A DNA stretch of 64,000 nt from Caulobacter vibrioides (GCF_002858865.1 NZ_PJRR01000004.1:173259-237258), one strand, 5' to 3'. Numbered from the stretch's first letter, positions 19,411 through 29,618 are shown. The notes: a model not told the origin generated them from the letters alone. Numbers and translations are program-made.

Positions 19411-20946
19411 ATGCTAAAGTCGAATGACTATGCGCTTGTTCATCGTGCAGCGAAGGTTTCGATAGTATCGCGCCTTGGGCTAACCTTGGTCGTTGCAGCG
19501 TGCGTGGCGTTGAGCGGTTGCAACCCGACGGGTGCAAAGTCGCAAGCGCCAAGTCCCGGGAAAGAGGCGGAGGGCGCGGCCTCTGTGGCGCAAACCCCAA
19601 ATCCTGGGAAACCCCCGACGGGTGGCGTTTGGGTCGAAGGCCCGAACAGTGATGACGAAACAATGATTTGGGAGGACGGCCTTGGCCAATATCTCTCGTT
19701 TGTGTGCTTTGATGAGCACTTCACTGTTGAAGCCCTTTTTTCAAAGACGGTAACGGGTAAGTCAAAATTAGGGCGGCTTTATTTGGGCGATGGCAGCAAT
19801 GATGGCCACGCCAAAGTCTATTCTGACAAGGCAGAAGTAAAGGGATACAACAACAGCTTTTACTTCTTTGTTCCTTTCACCGCAGCGTTCCTCGAAGATC
19901 TGGAAGCGACCAAGAAGATGACGGTCGAGGTCGGTGGATCGCGTATCACGCCCAACCCTCCCCCGGAAAATGTTCTCAAGGCATTCATCGCCGGGTGCGG
20001 CAACTGGCAATTGTCTGACGAAGTGTCGGCGCCAGAAAACTTGCCCTTTCCAGCGATTGAGACGGCTAACAGCCCTGAGGTGGCGATGTCCGCCGTCGCC
20101 TCGGGCGCGCCCGTCTCTGCGTGGCGCTTTCGGGATAGCTTGATCGGGGGGGGGTACGGTCCGGAAATGGTCGCGCTCCCCGCCGGTAAGTTCATCATGG
20201 GGGCTCCCAAGACGGATCGGAAGGCGGCGCTTGATGAAATCCAACTTCCGGTTCGCATTGGATACCCGTTTGCCGTTGGCCAGTATCCGGTCACGGTGCA
20301 TGAGTATCTTGCCTGCGCTGCCGCCGGGGGTTGCAGGCTCCCGGAATGGAAGGAAGCCAAGGCTGTGGTTGGCCCCCTGCTCGATCCCAATGCTAAGGTT
20401 GATCCCTTCGCCCCGAACAATCCCTATGAGCGTCTGGGGCTATTGGTTAGCGCCCCCGCCAGCCCCGTGGTCGGCATAAGCTGGGAAGACGCCAAGGCTT
20501 ATGCCGCCTGGCTGAGCCGCAAGACTGGGCAGCGCTATCGCCTGCTTACAGAGGCGGAATGGGAATATGCGGCGCGTGCCGGCTCCACGACGACCTACCC
20601 ATGGGGCGATAAGATAGGCGTCAATAACGCCAACTGCGGCCATTGTGGCAGCCTATGGGATGACGAGTCGATGTCACCTGTCGGTAGTTTTGCGCCCAAT
20701 GCCTTTGGTCTCTACGACATGATAGGCAATGTAGAAGAGTGGGTCGAAGACTGTTATGCGCCGAGGTCACCCGCTCACCCCTCCGACGGCTCTGCCTATG
20801 TTGACAGCGAGTGCCGCGGTCACGTCACCCGCGGTGGAGCTTTTTACGATGGGATTGGTCAACTCCGCTCTGCAAGTCGTAGCATGAACGTTAGTGACAG
20901 AGAGAATGGCCTTGGATTTCGGATAGCGCGAACGCTTCCACATTAG
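19411..20946 (+). CDS. Lipoprotein with C-terminal SUMF1 (FGE-like) domain
   Basis: 511-residue predicted lipoprotein. Lipobox VALSGC lies at about residue 36 after a hydrophobic stretch, then a low-complexity linker. A middle region (about 65-225) is unrecognised. The SUMF1/formylglycine-generating-enzyme fold fills about 255-511: LPAGKFIMGAP, ISWEDAKAYAAWLSRKTG, RLLTEAEWEYAARAG, PWGD, FGLYDMIGNVEEWVEDCY and TRGGAFYDG. The segment before the final LGFRIA reads LRSASRS, with neither of the two active-site cysteines of true FGE, so catalysis by that mechanism is unlikely and a binding role is more probable. It is noticeably less GC-rich than the chromosome around it. Confidence 0.8.
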   Translation: MLKSNDYALVHRAAKVSIVSRLGLTLVVAACVALSGCNPTGAKSQAPSPGKEAEGAASVAQTPNPGKPPTGGVWVEGPNSDDETMIWEDGLGQYLSFVCFDEHFTVEALFSKTVTGKSKLGRLYLGDGSNDGHAKVYSDKAEVKGYNNSFYFFVPFTAAFLEDLEATKKMTVEVGGSRITPNPPPENVLKAFIAGCGNWQLSDEVSAPENLPFPAIETANSPEVAMSAVASGAPVSAWRFRDSLIGGGYGPEMVALPAGKFIMGAPKTDRKAALDEIQLPVRIGYPFAVGQYPVTVHEYLACAAAGGCRLPEWKEAKAVVGPLLDPNAKVDPFAPNNPYERLGLLVSAPASPVVGISWEDAKAYAAWLSRKTGQRYRLLTEAEWEYAARAGSTTTYPWGDKIGVNNANCGHCGSLWDDESMSPVGSFAPNAFGLYDMIGNVEEWVEDCYAPRSPAHPSDGSAYVDSECRGHVTRGGAFYDGIGQLRSASRSMNVSDRENGLGFRIARTLPH

Positions 20947-21056
20947 TGACTAAGGTCCGAGGATAGGGACGCGCAAGACTAGGTCGGATCAAGCGCGACT
21001 CTGCGACCAGCGCTGCATCGACCCGACAGGATCTTTGAAGTGCGGTGACAGTGCAC

Positions 21057-21115
21057 CAAATCACCGCCCCCTCCACCGGCGTTCGCCGGTCCCCTGATGG
21101 GCAAGGAGACGGCGT
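21057..21115. repeat. Short copy of the CCTCCCCC-family repeat
   Basis: CACCGCCCCCTCCACCGGCG with TTCGCCGGTCCCC is a partial element of the family, between the SUMF1 gene and the convergent toxin gene. Confidence 0.55.
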
Positions 21116-21137
21116 CTCGACTGGCCCACGGGCGTGG

Positions 21138-21512
21138 CTATTGCAGCTTCCGCGCCGCGCTGGACCCCACGGCGCGCGCCAGATGTTCCGGCAGGTCCAT
21201 GGCCTCGTGCAGCAGGCGCACGATGGTGACGCGCTCGTCGTCGAACCGATAGACGATGACATGCGACGGCTTGGTCACGCGCTGGCCGCCGGTAAGTCGG
21301 CGTGCGGCGATGCGTAGGGCGTAAAGCTTTAGATCCCCGACCTCCGCCGAGGCGGATGTCGGGCGTTTTGGGGCTGAACGCAGATCTGCAAAGGCTGACC
21401 CGATGAGCCTTTGATAGCGCGCGGCGGCCTGAGGCCCGTGCCGTTGTCGGCTTTCCCAGAGCAGGTGATCAATGTCGCGCCGCGCAGGGCGCGTGATCTC
21501 CAACCGCCTCAT
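21138..21512 (-). CDS. ParE/RelE-family toxin
   Basis: 124-residue toxin of the ParE/RelE superfamily. The core is typical: ITRPARRDIDHLLWES at the N-terminus, a middle Tyr/Arg-rich helix (AAARYQRLIGSAFADLRS), LKLYALRIAARR, and the C-terminal strand HVIVYRFDDERVTIVRLLHE. ParE members poison DNA gyrase while RelE members cut mRNA; the sequence does not separate these firmly, though the VIVYRF...VRLLHE end fits ParE. About 20 residues beyond the usual end (LARAVGSSAARKLQ) form a tail. Its ATG overlaps the antitoxin stop by 4 nt. Confidence 0.82.
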   Translation of the reverse strand: MRRLEITRPARRDIDHLLWESRQRHGPQAAARYQRLIGSAFADLRSAPKRPTSASAEVGDLKLYALRIAARRLTGGQRVTKPSHVIVYRFDDERVTIVRLLHEAMDLPEHLARAVGSSAARKLQ

Positions 21513-21697
21513 GCAGGCGGTTGGCGACCCAAGGTGTCGAGCCAGGCGTGGATGTCCTCAACGACCTCGAATTGGCCGGCGGCCAGCTCGTCCAGGCCTT
21601 CCTGGATCAGGGCGCGATAGCGCACGATGCGCGCCGCCTCGTCGGCGTCGGGCGCCGGGCCGGGGGGCTGGTCGAGGGCGATCTTTCGCGCGGTCAT
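21509..21697 (-). CDS. ParD-like antitoxin
   Basis: 62-residue protein directly upstream of the toxin with an ATGA overlap, the standard antitoxin-first layout. The mid-part YRALIQEGLDELAAGQFEVVEDIHAWLDTL resembles the toxin-neutralising C-terminal helix of ParD-type antitoxins (the glutamate-rich stretch before a W-L helix). The N-terminus is short and a ribbon-helix-helix DNA-binding fold is not obvious, so autoregulation is uncertain. Its start lacks a strong ribosome-binding site. Confidence 0.75.
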   Translation of the reverse strand: MTARKIALDQPPGPAPDADEAARIVRYRALIQEGLDELAAGQFEVVEDIHAWLDTLGRQPPA

Positions 21698-21749
21698 CGA
21701 CCGAAGGGTAGAACAAAACGGGGGTTTCTCAAAGCGGCGTTGGGTCGCG

Positions 21750-21880
21750 GCGAGCCCCCTCCACCGGCGTTCGCCGGTCCCCCTCCCCCGGTGGGGGAGG
21801 AGAGGGGCTTGGCGGCTGTGACGCCCCCTCCGGCCCTCTGGGCCACCTCCCCCGCGTTGCGGGGGAGGAGCGTCCGGCCC
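21750..21880. repeat. Palindromic repeat between uvrB 3' end and antitoxin
   Basis: Inverted arms GCCCCCTCCACCGGCG / CCCCCTCCGG and GGGGGAGGAG / CTCCCCCGCG of the CCTCCCCC family. It begins 53 nt before the antitoxin start and abuts the uvrB stop. Confidence 0.65.
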
Positions 21881-24130
<2,250 letters not shown>

Positions 24131-24224
24131 GGCGTCAAGTTAGGAGCGCGCGGGGGTTAAGGCTAGGGGGCCTGCTGACGGAGACTGGCAGCAGGCTGGC
24201 GGTAGCAGACCCTGCGCGCACCCC

Positions 24225-24731
24225 TCACGCCGCCATGTTAGCGATGTGCTGGCGGTTGATGCGGATGACGCCCAGCTGCTCCAGCGACAGCAGAAGCCGC
24301 CACAGCTGCGACAGCTCCAGGCCCAGCGACCGGCGCATGGCCGGGCTTTCCAGGGCCTTGAGGTTGATGGCGAGGCCCGCGCTGAGGCCGCTGCGCTCGC
24401 CGTCGTCGTCCTCCACAGGCCCCATGCGCTCGACGATGCCGCGGGCGACCAGGGCCTTGAGGCGGCGGCGGACGGTCTCGCTGGAGACGTTCAAGGCGGC
24501 GGCCACGCCCTCGATCGACACCGGGTGACGCTCGTCGCCGGCCTCGGGATCGTTCAGGTCGGCGCGGCGGCTGGCGGGCAGGTGCTGCAGATTGGCGGCG
24601 GCGATCGTGTGGACGATCAGGAACTCCAACGGATCCAGGTCCAGCGTCCGCTGACGGGCGTCGATCCAGTTGAGGACGAAGGTCGTGGTCGTGCGGCGGA
24701 CGGCGCGGGCGACATCGCTGGGGATCAACAT
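24225..24731 (-). CDS. Winged-helix transcriptional regulator
   Basis: 168-residue protein with a helix-turn-helix (GVAAALNVSSETVRRRLKAL) followed by a wing (GIVERMGPVEDDDG), preceded by an unrecognised helical N-terminus. Fold resembles MarR/IclR-like winged helices, but the family is not certain. Start at 24731 has GGAG about 10 nt upstream; a GTG at 24776 would overlap the SDR stop and has no site. Last gene of the DUF3429-SDR-regulator operon, so it may act on that operon or on the SDR product. Its effector is unknown. Confidence 0.7.
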   Translation of the reverse strand: MLIPSDVARAVRRTTTTFVLNWIDARQRTLDLDPLEFLIVHTIAAANLQHLPASRRADLNDPEAGDERHPVSIEGVAAALNVSSETVRRRLKALVARGIVERMGPVEDDDGERSGLSAGLAINLKALESPAMRRSLGLELSQLWRLLLSLEQLGVIRINRQHIANMAA

Positions 24732-24772
24732 GCGGGGCGTCTCCGAAAAGGGTTGGGAAGGGGGCGAGCGTC

Positions 24773-25495
24773 TCACCAGGGGATGGGCTGGCCGTCGTGG
24801 GCGAAGAAGCCGCCGCTGTCGGCCGGCTCCAGGCGCGAGAGCACCTTGAGCAGGCGCTGGGCGGCGTCGTCGGGGGTGAACAGGGTCTTGGGCGACCGGG
24901 CGAACGGGGCGCTGAGATCGGTGGCGACCGTGCCGGGGTGCAGCACCACGCAGACGGCCAGCGGGCGCTCGCGTTGCAGCTCCAGCGCCTGGCAGCGGAT
25001 CATCATGTTCAGCGCCGCCTTGCTGGCGCGATAGGCGTGCCAGCCGCCCAGCCGGTTGTCGCCGATGCTGCCGACCCGCGCCGACAGGGCGGCGAAGACG
25101 CTCGGCTCGTCCTTGGGCAGCAGCGGGGTCAGGTGCTTGGCGACCAGGCTGGGAATGACGGCGTTGACCGCGAACAGGCGCTGCATCGCCTCGGCGCTGA
25201 CCGCGCGCATGCTCTTTTCGGGCGTCAGGTCGGTGTCGTGCAGCAGGCCGGTGGCGATCAGCAGCAGGCCGAGCGTTCCCCGCTCGCGCAGCTGGCGGGC
25301 GAGGTCGGCGAGCGCGGTATCGTCCAGCAGGTCCAGGGCCAGGAACGGGGTGCGAGGGTCCTCGGGCCAGTCGTCCGGACGGGCGCGGCCGACGCTGATG
25401 ACGGCGCTCCAGCCGGGCTCGGCGGCCAGACGGGCCACAAAGGCGCGGCCAAGGCCGCCGCTGGCCCCGACAACAACGGCGAGGCGACCGCTCAT
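24773..25495 (-). CDS. SDR-family oxidoreductase
   Basis: 240-residue short-chain dehydrogenase/reductase, cytoplasmic, NAD(P)-dependent. The Rossmann motif is GASGGLGR near residue 12 and the catalytic Y-x-x-x-K is in HAYRASKAALNMM. The set SARVGSIG, ending in Ser-x-Gly, supplies the active-site Ser. No specific substrate motif is recognised. Middle gene of a tight operon: its ATG overlaps the DUF3429 stop by 1-4 nt, and the HTH gene follows 41 nt later. The TetR regulator upstream may control it. Confidence 0.88.
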   Translation of the reverse strand: MSGRLAVVVGASGGLGRAFVARLAAEPGWSAVISVGRARPDDWPEDPRTPFLALDLLDDTALADLARQLRERGTLGLLLIATGLLHDTDLTPEKSMRAVSAEAMQRLFAVNAVIPSLVAKHLTPLLPKDEPSVFAALSARVGSIGDNRLGGWHAYRASKAALNMMIRCQALELQRERPLAVCVVLHPGTVATDLSAPFARSPKTLFTPDDAAQRLLKVLSRLEPADSGGFFAHDGQPIPW

Positions 25496-26028
25496 CAGGG
25501 CATGCTCGCCAGCAGCGCGCCGACCAGCAGGGCGCCGCAGGCCACGACGGTCAGCGGCAGGCGCAGTTTGCGGTACCAGTCGGGCAGGGCGCCGGCGGTC
25601 ATGTCCCAGGCGCCTTGGGCCGCGAGCGCCAGGGCCAGGCCCAGCAGGCCTGTAGAGACCAGGGCGGGCGAGCCGGCCCCGGCCACCAGGGCCGCGACCG
25701 CGAAGCCGACGATCGGCGGGGCCATGGCGATCACCAGGGTGGCGATGTCCGCCCGCGCGCCCAGCGCGGCGTGGGCGGCGCGGACGCCGCCGAGAAAGGC
25801 CAGGATCGCGCCCGCATAGGCGGCCTGGGCGATCCAGGCCGTCTCGGCCGGCAATACGCCCGCCAGGAACAGGAGCGGCGGCGCCACGAAGGGGATCAGG
25901 CCCAGCCCGCCCAGCGCGGCCATGGCCCGGACGACGCCAGAGCCGACGCCAGAGCCGACGCCAGAGCTGGCGCCGGCGCGTGTCGCGCTGTCGCTGCGGG
26001 GCTCGAGGATATGGAATGCGCCGTCCAT
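25495..26028 (-). CDS. DUF3429 membrane protein
   Basis: 177-residue integral membrane protein with four or five hydrophobic helices. It shows the DUF3429 features PPLLFLAGVLP, YAGAILAFLGGVRAAHAAL and DWYRKLRLPLT. Function of the family is unknown. First gene of the operon: GGGAG lies before the ATG. The N-terminal region contains three exact tandem copies of a 12-nt unit (25933-25968), giving GVGSGVGSGV in the protein, which is a plausible length-variable site. It sits 97 nt downstream of the TetR gene stop on the same strand. Confidence 0.8.
   Translation of the reverse strand: MDGAFHILEPRSDSATRAGASSGVGSGVGSGVVRAMAALGGLGLIPFVAPPLLFLAGVLPAETAWIAQAAYAGAILAFLGGVRAAHAALGARADIATLVIAMAPPIVGFAVAALVAGAGSPALVSTGLLGLALALAAQGAWDMTAGALPDWYRKLRLPLTVVACGALLVGALLASMP
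25933..25968 (-). repeat. Three tandem 12-nt repeats inside DUF3429 gene
   Basis: GACGCCAGAGCC repeated three times, the last with a final T, keeping the reading frame and adding S-G-V-G units to the N-terminus. Slippage would change length in steps of four residues without breaking the frame. Confidence 0.7.
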
Positions 26029-26069
26029 AGGGCGTCTCCCTCGGTCAAATCGATCGAGGGTTATTTAGT

Positions 26070-26084
26070 GTATCAGTTGGTATA
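26070..26084 (-). promoter_or_regulatory. Candidate TetR operator before DUF3429 operon
   Basis: GTATCAGTTGGTATA is an imperfect dyad (ATACCA/TGATAC arms) lying 40 nt upstream of the DUF3429 start and just after the TetR gene. Placement suggests the TetR protein; the match is weak and this is inference. Confidence 0.35.
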
Positions 26085-26124
26085 AAGAAAGGGCGGGGAA
26101 CCGCTTAAGGGTTCGCTGCGACGT

Positions 26125-26829
26125 TTAGCGCCAATCGGCCGCAGCCAGGACCGGTTCGGGCGGCTCGTCATAGCCCCACACCGGCGGCGAGACGGCGAAG
26201 GCGCGCAGGAACGCCCCGCAGGTGGTGGCGATCAGCTTTTCCAGGTTCATGGCGCGCAGGTGAGCGCCCTCCAGCTGGTCCTGGTGCAGACAGGCCAGCA
26301 GCAGCGGCGAGACCAGCTGCAACGCCGCCATGCGCGGATCGACATCGGCCCGCATCTCGCCGCGCGCGATGTGCAGGTGCAGGCGCGCTTCAAACGCTTG
26401 CAGCGTCGGCTCGACGATGTGCTCCAGGGCGGGGCGGCCGTAGTTCGGGTCCAGCAGGCCCTCGGCCAGGCTCAGCGCGAAGACGTCGCCCAGCCGCACC
26501 GACTTCTCGGCCCGCAGCGCATTGACCAGGCTGCGCGCATAGGCGTGGATCGAGGCCTCGAAGGGCAGGTCGCTGAGGCGCTGGGCGTCGAGGCCGGGAC
26601 GGCCGCGTCGCAGGCACTCTTCCAGCACCGCGTCGATCACCGCGCGGCGGTCGCCGAAATAGTGGCGCAGGGTCGGCGGCGACACCTCGGCGGCGGCGGC
26701 CAGGTCGCGAAAGCTCGCGCGCTCGCCCCCACGCGCCATGAGGTGGAGCGTCATCTTCTCCAACAAGTCGCGGCGCTTGGCCTCGTGGTCGAGATCCTTG
26801 GCGCCCTTGGTCCTGGACAAGGTGGTCAT
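26125..26829 (-). CDS. TetR-family transcriptional regulator
   Basis: 234-residue regulator. The N-terminal helix-turn-helix reads SFRDLAAAAEVSPPTLRHYF followed by GDRRAVIDAVLEE, the classical TetR fold. The C-terminal ligand-binding domain (about 70-230) is helical with no recognised ligand. GAAGAGGGG precedes the ATG. The DUF3429-SDR-HTH operon follows on the same strand after 97 nt, and an imperfect dyad in that gap could be its operator, so it is likely a local regulator of those genes. An effector cannot be inferred. Confidence 0.88.
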   Translation of the reverse strand: MTTLSRTKGAKDLDHEAKRRDLLEKMTLHLMARGGERASFRDLAAAAEVSPPTLRHYFGDRRAVIDAVLEECLRRGRPGLDAQRLSDLPFEASIHAYARSLVNALRAEKSVRLGDVFALSLAEGLLDPNYGRPALEHIVEPTLQAFEARLHLHIARGEMRADVDPRMAALQLVSPLLLACLHQDQLEGAHLRAMNLEKLIATTCGAFLRAFAVSPPVWGYDEPPEPVLAAADWR

Positions 26830-26909
26830 CCCCTCTTCGCGTACAAGATACTGTCGCCGCTGAGGTCGCGCAAACCTTGGCCCCCTCGAAGCGGTGGAGT
26901 GGGGGGCGG

Positions 26910-28184
26910 TCAGTTGAACAGGCCGAGGACCCAGCTCTGCTGGCTGTTGGCGATCGACAGCGCCTGGCTGGCGAGGCTGGCTGAGGCTTCCAGGGCCTGG
27001 AGGCGGGCGGACTCCCGCGCGAGGTCCGCATCGACCAGATTGCCGACGCCTGTCGCCAAGGTGTCGCTCATCAGGCGGTTCTGGGCGATCAGGCCGGCGA
27101 AGCTTTCCTGGCGGCCGCCAAAATAGATACCGGCCGCACGCGTCTTGTTGAGCGCCTGCTCCACGGACTCGAAGATTCCGCCGACATTGGTCCAGTCGAT
27201 GGTGTCCAGGTCCAAGGCCTCGGCCGTCAGCGGCTGCGAGGTGACCAGCTCACTCCCGCCGTTGGGGTCGGAGGTGAAGTCGTAGCCGGTGGCCGACGAG
27301 GTGGTGACGTCCGGCACAGTGAAGCTGGTGGTGTTGGTCGTTGGCCGCGCGCTGGCTAGGGGCTGAAGGGCGATCGCGTCCACCGCCCAGGCCGTGCCGG
27401 CCAGGCTTCCCGCCTCGTTGAAGCGGAACTCGATATCGTGGCCGCTGGCGGGGTTGTAGTCGAAGCTGAGGATCGAGCGGCCGGACACCGCCGTGCCCGC
27501 GGCCACCGGCGCGCCGCCGCCAACAAAGCCCTGACCCGTGGCCGCGCGGCGCGCGCCGCCTTGCCAGATCTCCAGAACGTCCGGCACCCCATAAGCGTCC
27601 AGATAGAGGTCGATCCGACCGGGCGTTGCGCCGCCGTCGCGGAGAAAGGTCTGGGCGGCCACGCCCGAGGCGTTGACGAAGGCTCCGCCCAGGCTCGCCG
27701 GCGTCGCCGCCGTTGTCACCGGGTTGTAGGTGGTCTGGCTATAGGTCACCGAGCCGGTTGTGAGCTTGTCGGCCAGCGGCCGCTTGCCGTCGAACACCGC
27801 TTGCATGGCGACGCGATTGACCTGATCGACAAGCATCTTCACGTCGGCGACCAGGGCGAGCTTCGAGGGCTCGTCGAGGGACGGGTCGCGCAAGGCTAGA
27901 GCCTTCTCACGCGCCGTCGCCAGAAAATCGTGGATCTGCTCCACCCCGGCCGCGGCGACGTCCAACATCGACGCGCCGCGCGCCAGGCTGTCATTGACGA
28001 CCTGGAAGCTGCGGGCTTCCGTCGCCATACGCCGCGAGATGCTCCAGGTCGCGCCGTTGTCGCGTGGCGAGTCGATGCGTCGCCCGGTCGAGACGCGGTT
28101 CCCCGCGCTCGACAGCCGCGCGTCCGCTTCGGACAAAGCCGCAGCGCCGCGTAAGGCGTTCAGACTGACGCCGCCCCCGACCAA
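26910..28184 (-). CDS. Divergent, enlarged flagellin
   Basis: 424 residues, against about 273 for ordinary Caulobacter flagellins. The N-terminal D0/D1 part (about 1-145) reads LSSAGNRVSTGRRIDSPRDN and DSLARGASMLDVAAAGVEQI. The C-terminal D1/D0 part (about 350-424) ends GNLVDADLARESARLQALEA, then QALSIANSQQSWVLGLFN. Residues about 150-340 are an inserted beta-rich domain containing a PDVLEIWQGG segment and SFDYNPASGHDIEF. The start is a TTG with GGGGGAATTG upstream, and the N-terminus VGGGVSLNALRG differs from the usual MALNSIN. It stands away from other flagellar genes, so a minor or surface-decorating filament protein is plausible. Confidence 0.8.
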   Translation of the reverse strand: MVGGGVSLNALRGAAALSEADARLSSAGNRVSTGRRIDSPRDNGATWSISRRMATEARSFQVVNDSLARGASMLDVAAAGVEQIHDFLATAREKALALRDPSLDEPSKLALVADVKMLVDQVNRVAMQAVFDGKRPLADKLTTGSVTYSQTTYNPVTTAATPASLGGAFVNASGVAAQTFLRDGGATPGRIDLYLDAYGVPDVLEIWQGGARRAATGQGFVGGGAPVAAGTAVSGRSILSFDYNPASGHDIEFRFNEAGSLAGTAWAVDAIALQPLASARPTTNTTSFTVPDVTTSSATGYDFTSDPNGGSELVTSQPLTAEALDLDTIDWTNVGGIFESVEQALNKTRAAGIYFGGRQESFAGLIAQNRLMSDTLATGVGNLVDADLARESARLQALEASASLASQALSIANSQQSWVLGLFN

Positions 28185-28257
28185 TTCGCAATTCCCCCGT
28201 TGAGGCCCGCGATCCCCCGGCCTCCAAAGTTGTTTTTGAGATGGGCGAGGTTTACGC

Positions 28258-28270
28258 CGACTTAAAGTCG
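28258..28270. promoter_or_regulatory. Palindrome upstream of flagellin
   Basis: CGACTTAAAGTCG, an odd 13-nt palindrome, lies about 74 nt upstream of the flagellin start. No sigma-54 type TGGC-N5-TTGC promoter was seen. Role inferred from position only. Confidence 0.3.
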
Positions 28271-28356
28271 TATCAGCGTTCGTCGAACTTTGGCGTGGAC
28301 GCCGCCGGTCAAGGTTCCAGGCCGTTCGGCCGGACGCGAGAGCTCCGAGGCTTGAT

Positions 28357-28391
28357 CGCGGACGCGGCGTTCCTTGAGCGCCGCGTCCGCG
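28357..28391 (-). terminator. Hairpin terminator after tautomerase gene
   Basis: 13-bp perfect stem (CGCGGACGCGGCG / CGCCGCGTCCGCG) with a 9-nt loop, beginning 10 nt beyond the stop of the minus-strand tautomerase. There is no T run, so this may also be a 3'-stabilising element. Confidence 0.55.
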
Positions 28392-28400
28392 TCCGGCGTG

Positions 28401-28616
28401 TCAGGTCGCCGCCGGCCGTTTCCGGGCCCGGTAGGCCTCGACGGGCAAGCCGCCGACGCCCCAGTTTTCCAGCGCCACCTCCTCAATGACGACGAAGGTG
28501 GTGTTGGGGTCCTTGCCCAGCACCTCGGCCAGCAAGGTTGTGACGCCGTCGATCAGGTGGGCCTTCTGCTCGCGCGTGACGCCCTCGCGGGTCACCTGGA
28601 TGTTCACATAGGGCAT
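28401..28616 (-). CDS. 4-oxalocrotonate tautomerase-family protein
   Basis: 71-residue tautomerase of the 4-OT family: after Met removal Pro1 is the catalytic base (PYVNIQVTREGVT). Helix region KAHLIDGVTTLLAEVLGK and DPNTTFVVIEEVALENWGVGG are typical. Such hexamers isomerise dienols in catabolic routes, but the substrate here is unknown. It is the last gene of the GST-SnoaL-tautomerase operon, 4 nt after the SnoaL stop. A strong hairpin follows. Confidence 0.88.
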   Translation of the reverse strand: MPYVNIQVTREGVTREQKAHLIDGVTTLLAEVLGKDPNTTFVVIEEVALENWGVGGLPVEAYRARKRPAAT

Positions 28617-28620
28617 GGTC

Positions 28621-28992
28621 TCAGCCTTTCTCGATGATCTGGAAGACCTTGGCGATGATCCGCCAGCGGCCGTCCTCGCGGACCAGGGTCAAAAGATCGA
28701 CGAAGTCGCGCGCGCCGAGCGTGCAGCGCACCCGCGCGGCGGCGGCGTTGTCGCCGGCGAAGGCGATCTCGTCGATGATGTCCCGGCGCGGATCGGCCGA
28801 GGCCGCCGGCGGGGTGCGCCCGCGCACCACCTCGAAATAGGTGGGCATGTCGCGATAGAGCGGCGGGGTCTCGTCGGCGGTCGCGTAGATCGCGCGGGGG
28901 TGAAAGACCTCCGCCAGCAGATCCACGTCGCAGGTATAGAGCGCGTCGAAGTACTTTCGGAGGACGTCCTGGACGCCGGCGAAGTCGCTCAT
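28621..28992 (-). CDS. SnoaL/NTF2-like protein
   Basis: 123-residue cone-shaped alpha+beta protein of the NTF2-like (SnoaL) superfamily. Pattern: VLRKYFDALYTCDVDLLAEVFHPRA, YFEVVRGR, then VDLLTLVREDGRWRIIAKVF. Family members act as small ligand-binding or isomerase domains; a function cannot be assigned. Start at 28992, with GGAG upstream and overlapping the GST stop by 4 nt; a longer frame to 29124 is Arg-rich and unlikely. Middle gene of the operon. Confidence 0.8.
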   Translation of the reverse strand: MSDFAGVQDVLRKYFDALYTCDVDLLAEVFHPRAIYATADETPPLYRDMPTYFEVVRGRTPPAASADPRRDIIDEIAFAGDNAAAARVRCTLGARDFVDLLTLVREDGRWRIIAKVFQIIEKG

Positions 28993-29618
28993 GCGGCGTC
29001 TCCGGCGGGCGACAGGCCTTCCTCGATCAGCGCTTCGCGAACCGCCGATCGGGCCTGGACCTGTTCGACGAAGCGGGCCGCATAGGGCCAGGCCGCCAGC
29101 GATACGCCGATGAACCGGGTCCAATTGAGGACCACGAACAGATAGGCGTCGGCGACGGTGAAGCCCTCGCCCAGCAGATAGGTCCGGCCATCGGCCAGCT
29201 GGCGCTCCACGTCATCGAGACGGCGCGCCAGATGGGCCTCGGCCTGGGCCTTGTCTTCCGTGTTCATCGGGCGGCCGGAGAACCAGGGTGCGAAGGCCTT
29301 GTGCAGCTCCGAGGAGATAAAGGCCAACCACTCCTGCAGGCGGACGCGCTCCAGTCCGCCGGCCGGCGGCGCCAGGCCCCGCTCGGGCGCGAGGTCGGCC
29401 AGATACTGCAGGATGGCCGGGTTCTCGGTGATCACCACGCCGGGGCTGATCGCCAGCGCCGGGACATAGCCCTTGGGGTTGATGCGCTTGTAGTCGGCGC
29501 CGGTGGCGGTGGTTCCCTTGGCCGTGTCGACGGGGACCGCCGCGAACGGCAGGCCCAGTTCGATCAGGGTGATGCGGGCGGCCAGCGAACAGGCGCCGGG
29601 CTTGAAGTAGAGGTGCAT
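28989..29618 (-). CDS. Glutathione S-transferase family protein
   Basis: 209-residue GST. The thioredoxin-fold N-terminus MHLYFKPGACSLAARITLIE is typical of bacterial beta-class GSTs (cysteine at the active position), with PALAISPGVVITENPAILQY carrying the cis-Pro/glutathione-binding loop. The helical C-terminal domain runs from about 85. It probably conjugates or reduces an electrophile and likely cooperates with the downstream SnoaL and tautomerase proteins. GGAG precedes the ATG. It is divergent from the HxlR regulator, whose operator region lies in between. Confidence 0.9.
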   Translation of the reverse strand: MHLYFKPGACSLAARITLIELGLPFAAVPVDTAKGTTATGADYKRINPKGYVPALAISPGVVITENPAILQYLADLAPERGLAPPAGGLERVRLQEWLAFISSELHKAFAPWFSGRPMNTEDKAQAEAHLARRLDDVERQLADGRTYLLGEGFTVADAYLFVVLNWTRFIGVSLAAWPYAARFVEQVQARSAVREALIEEGLSPAGDAA

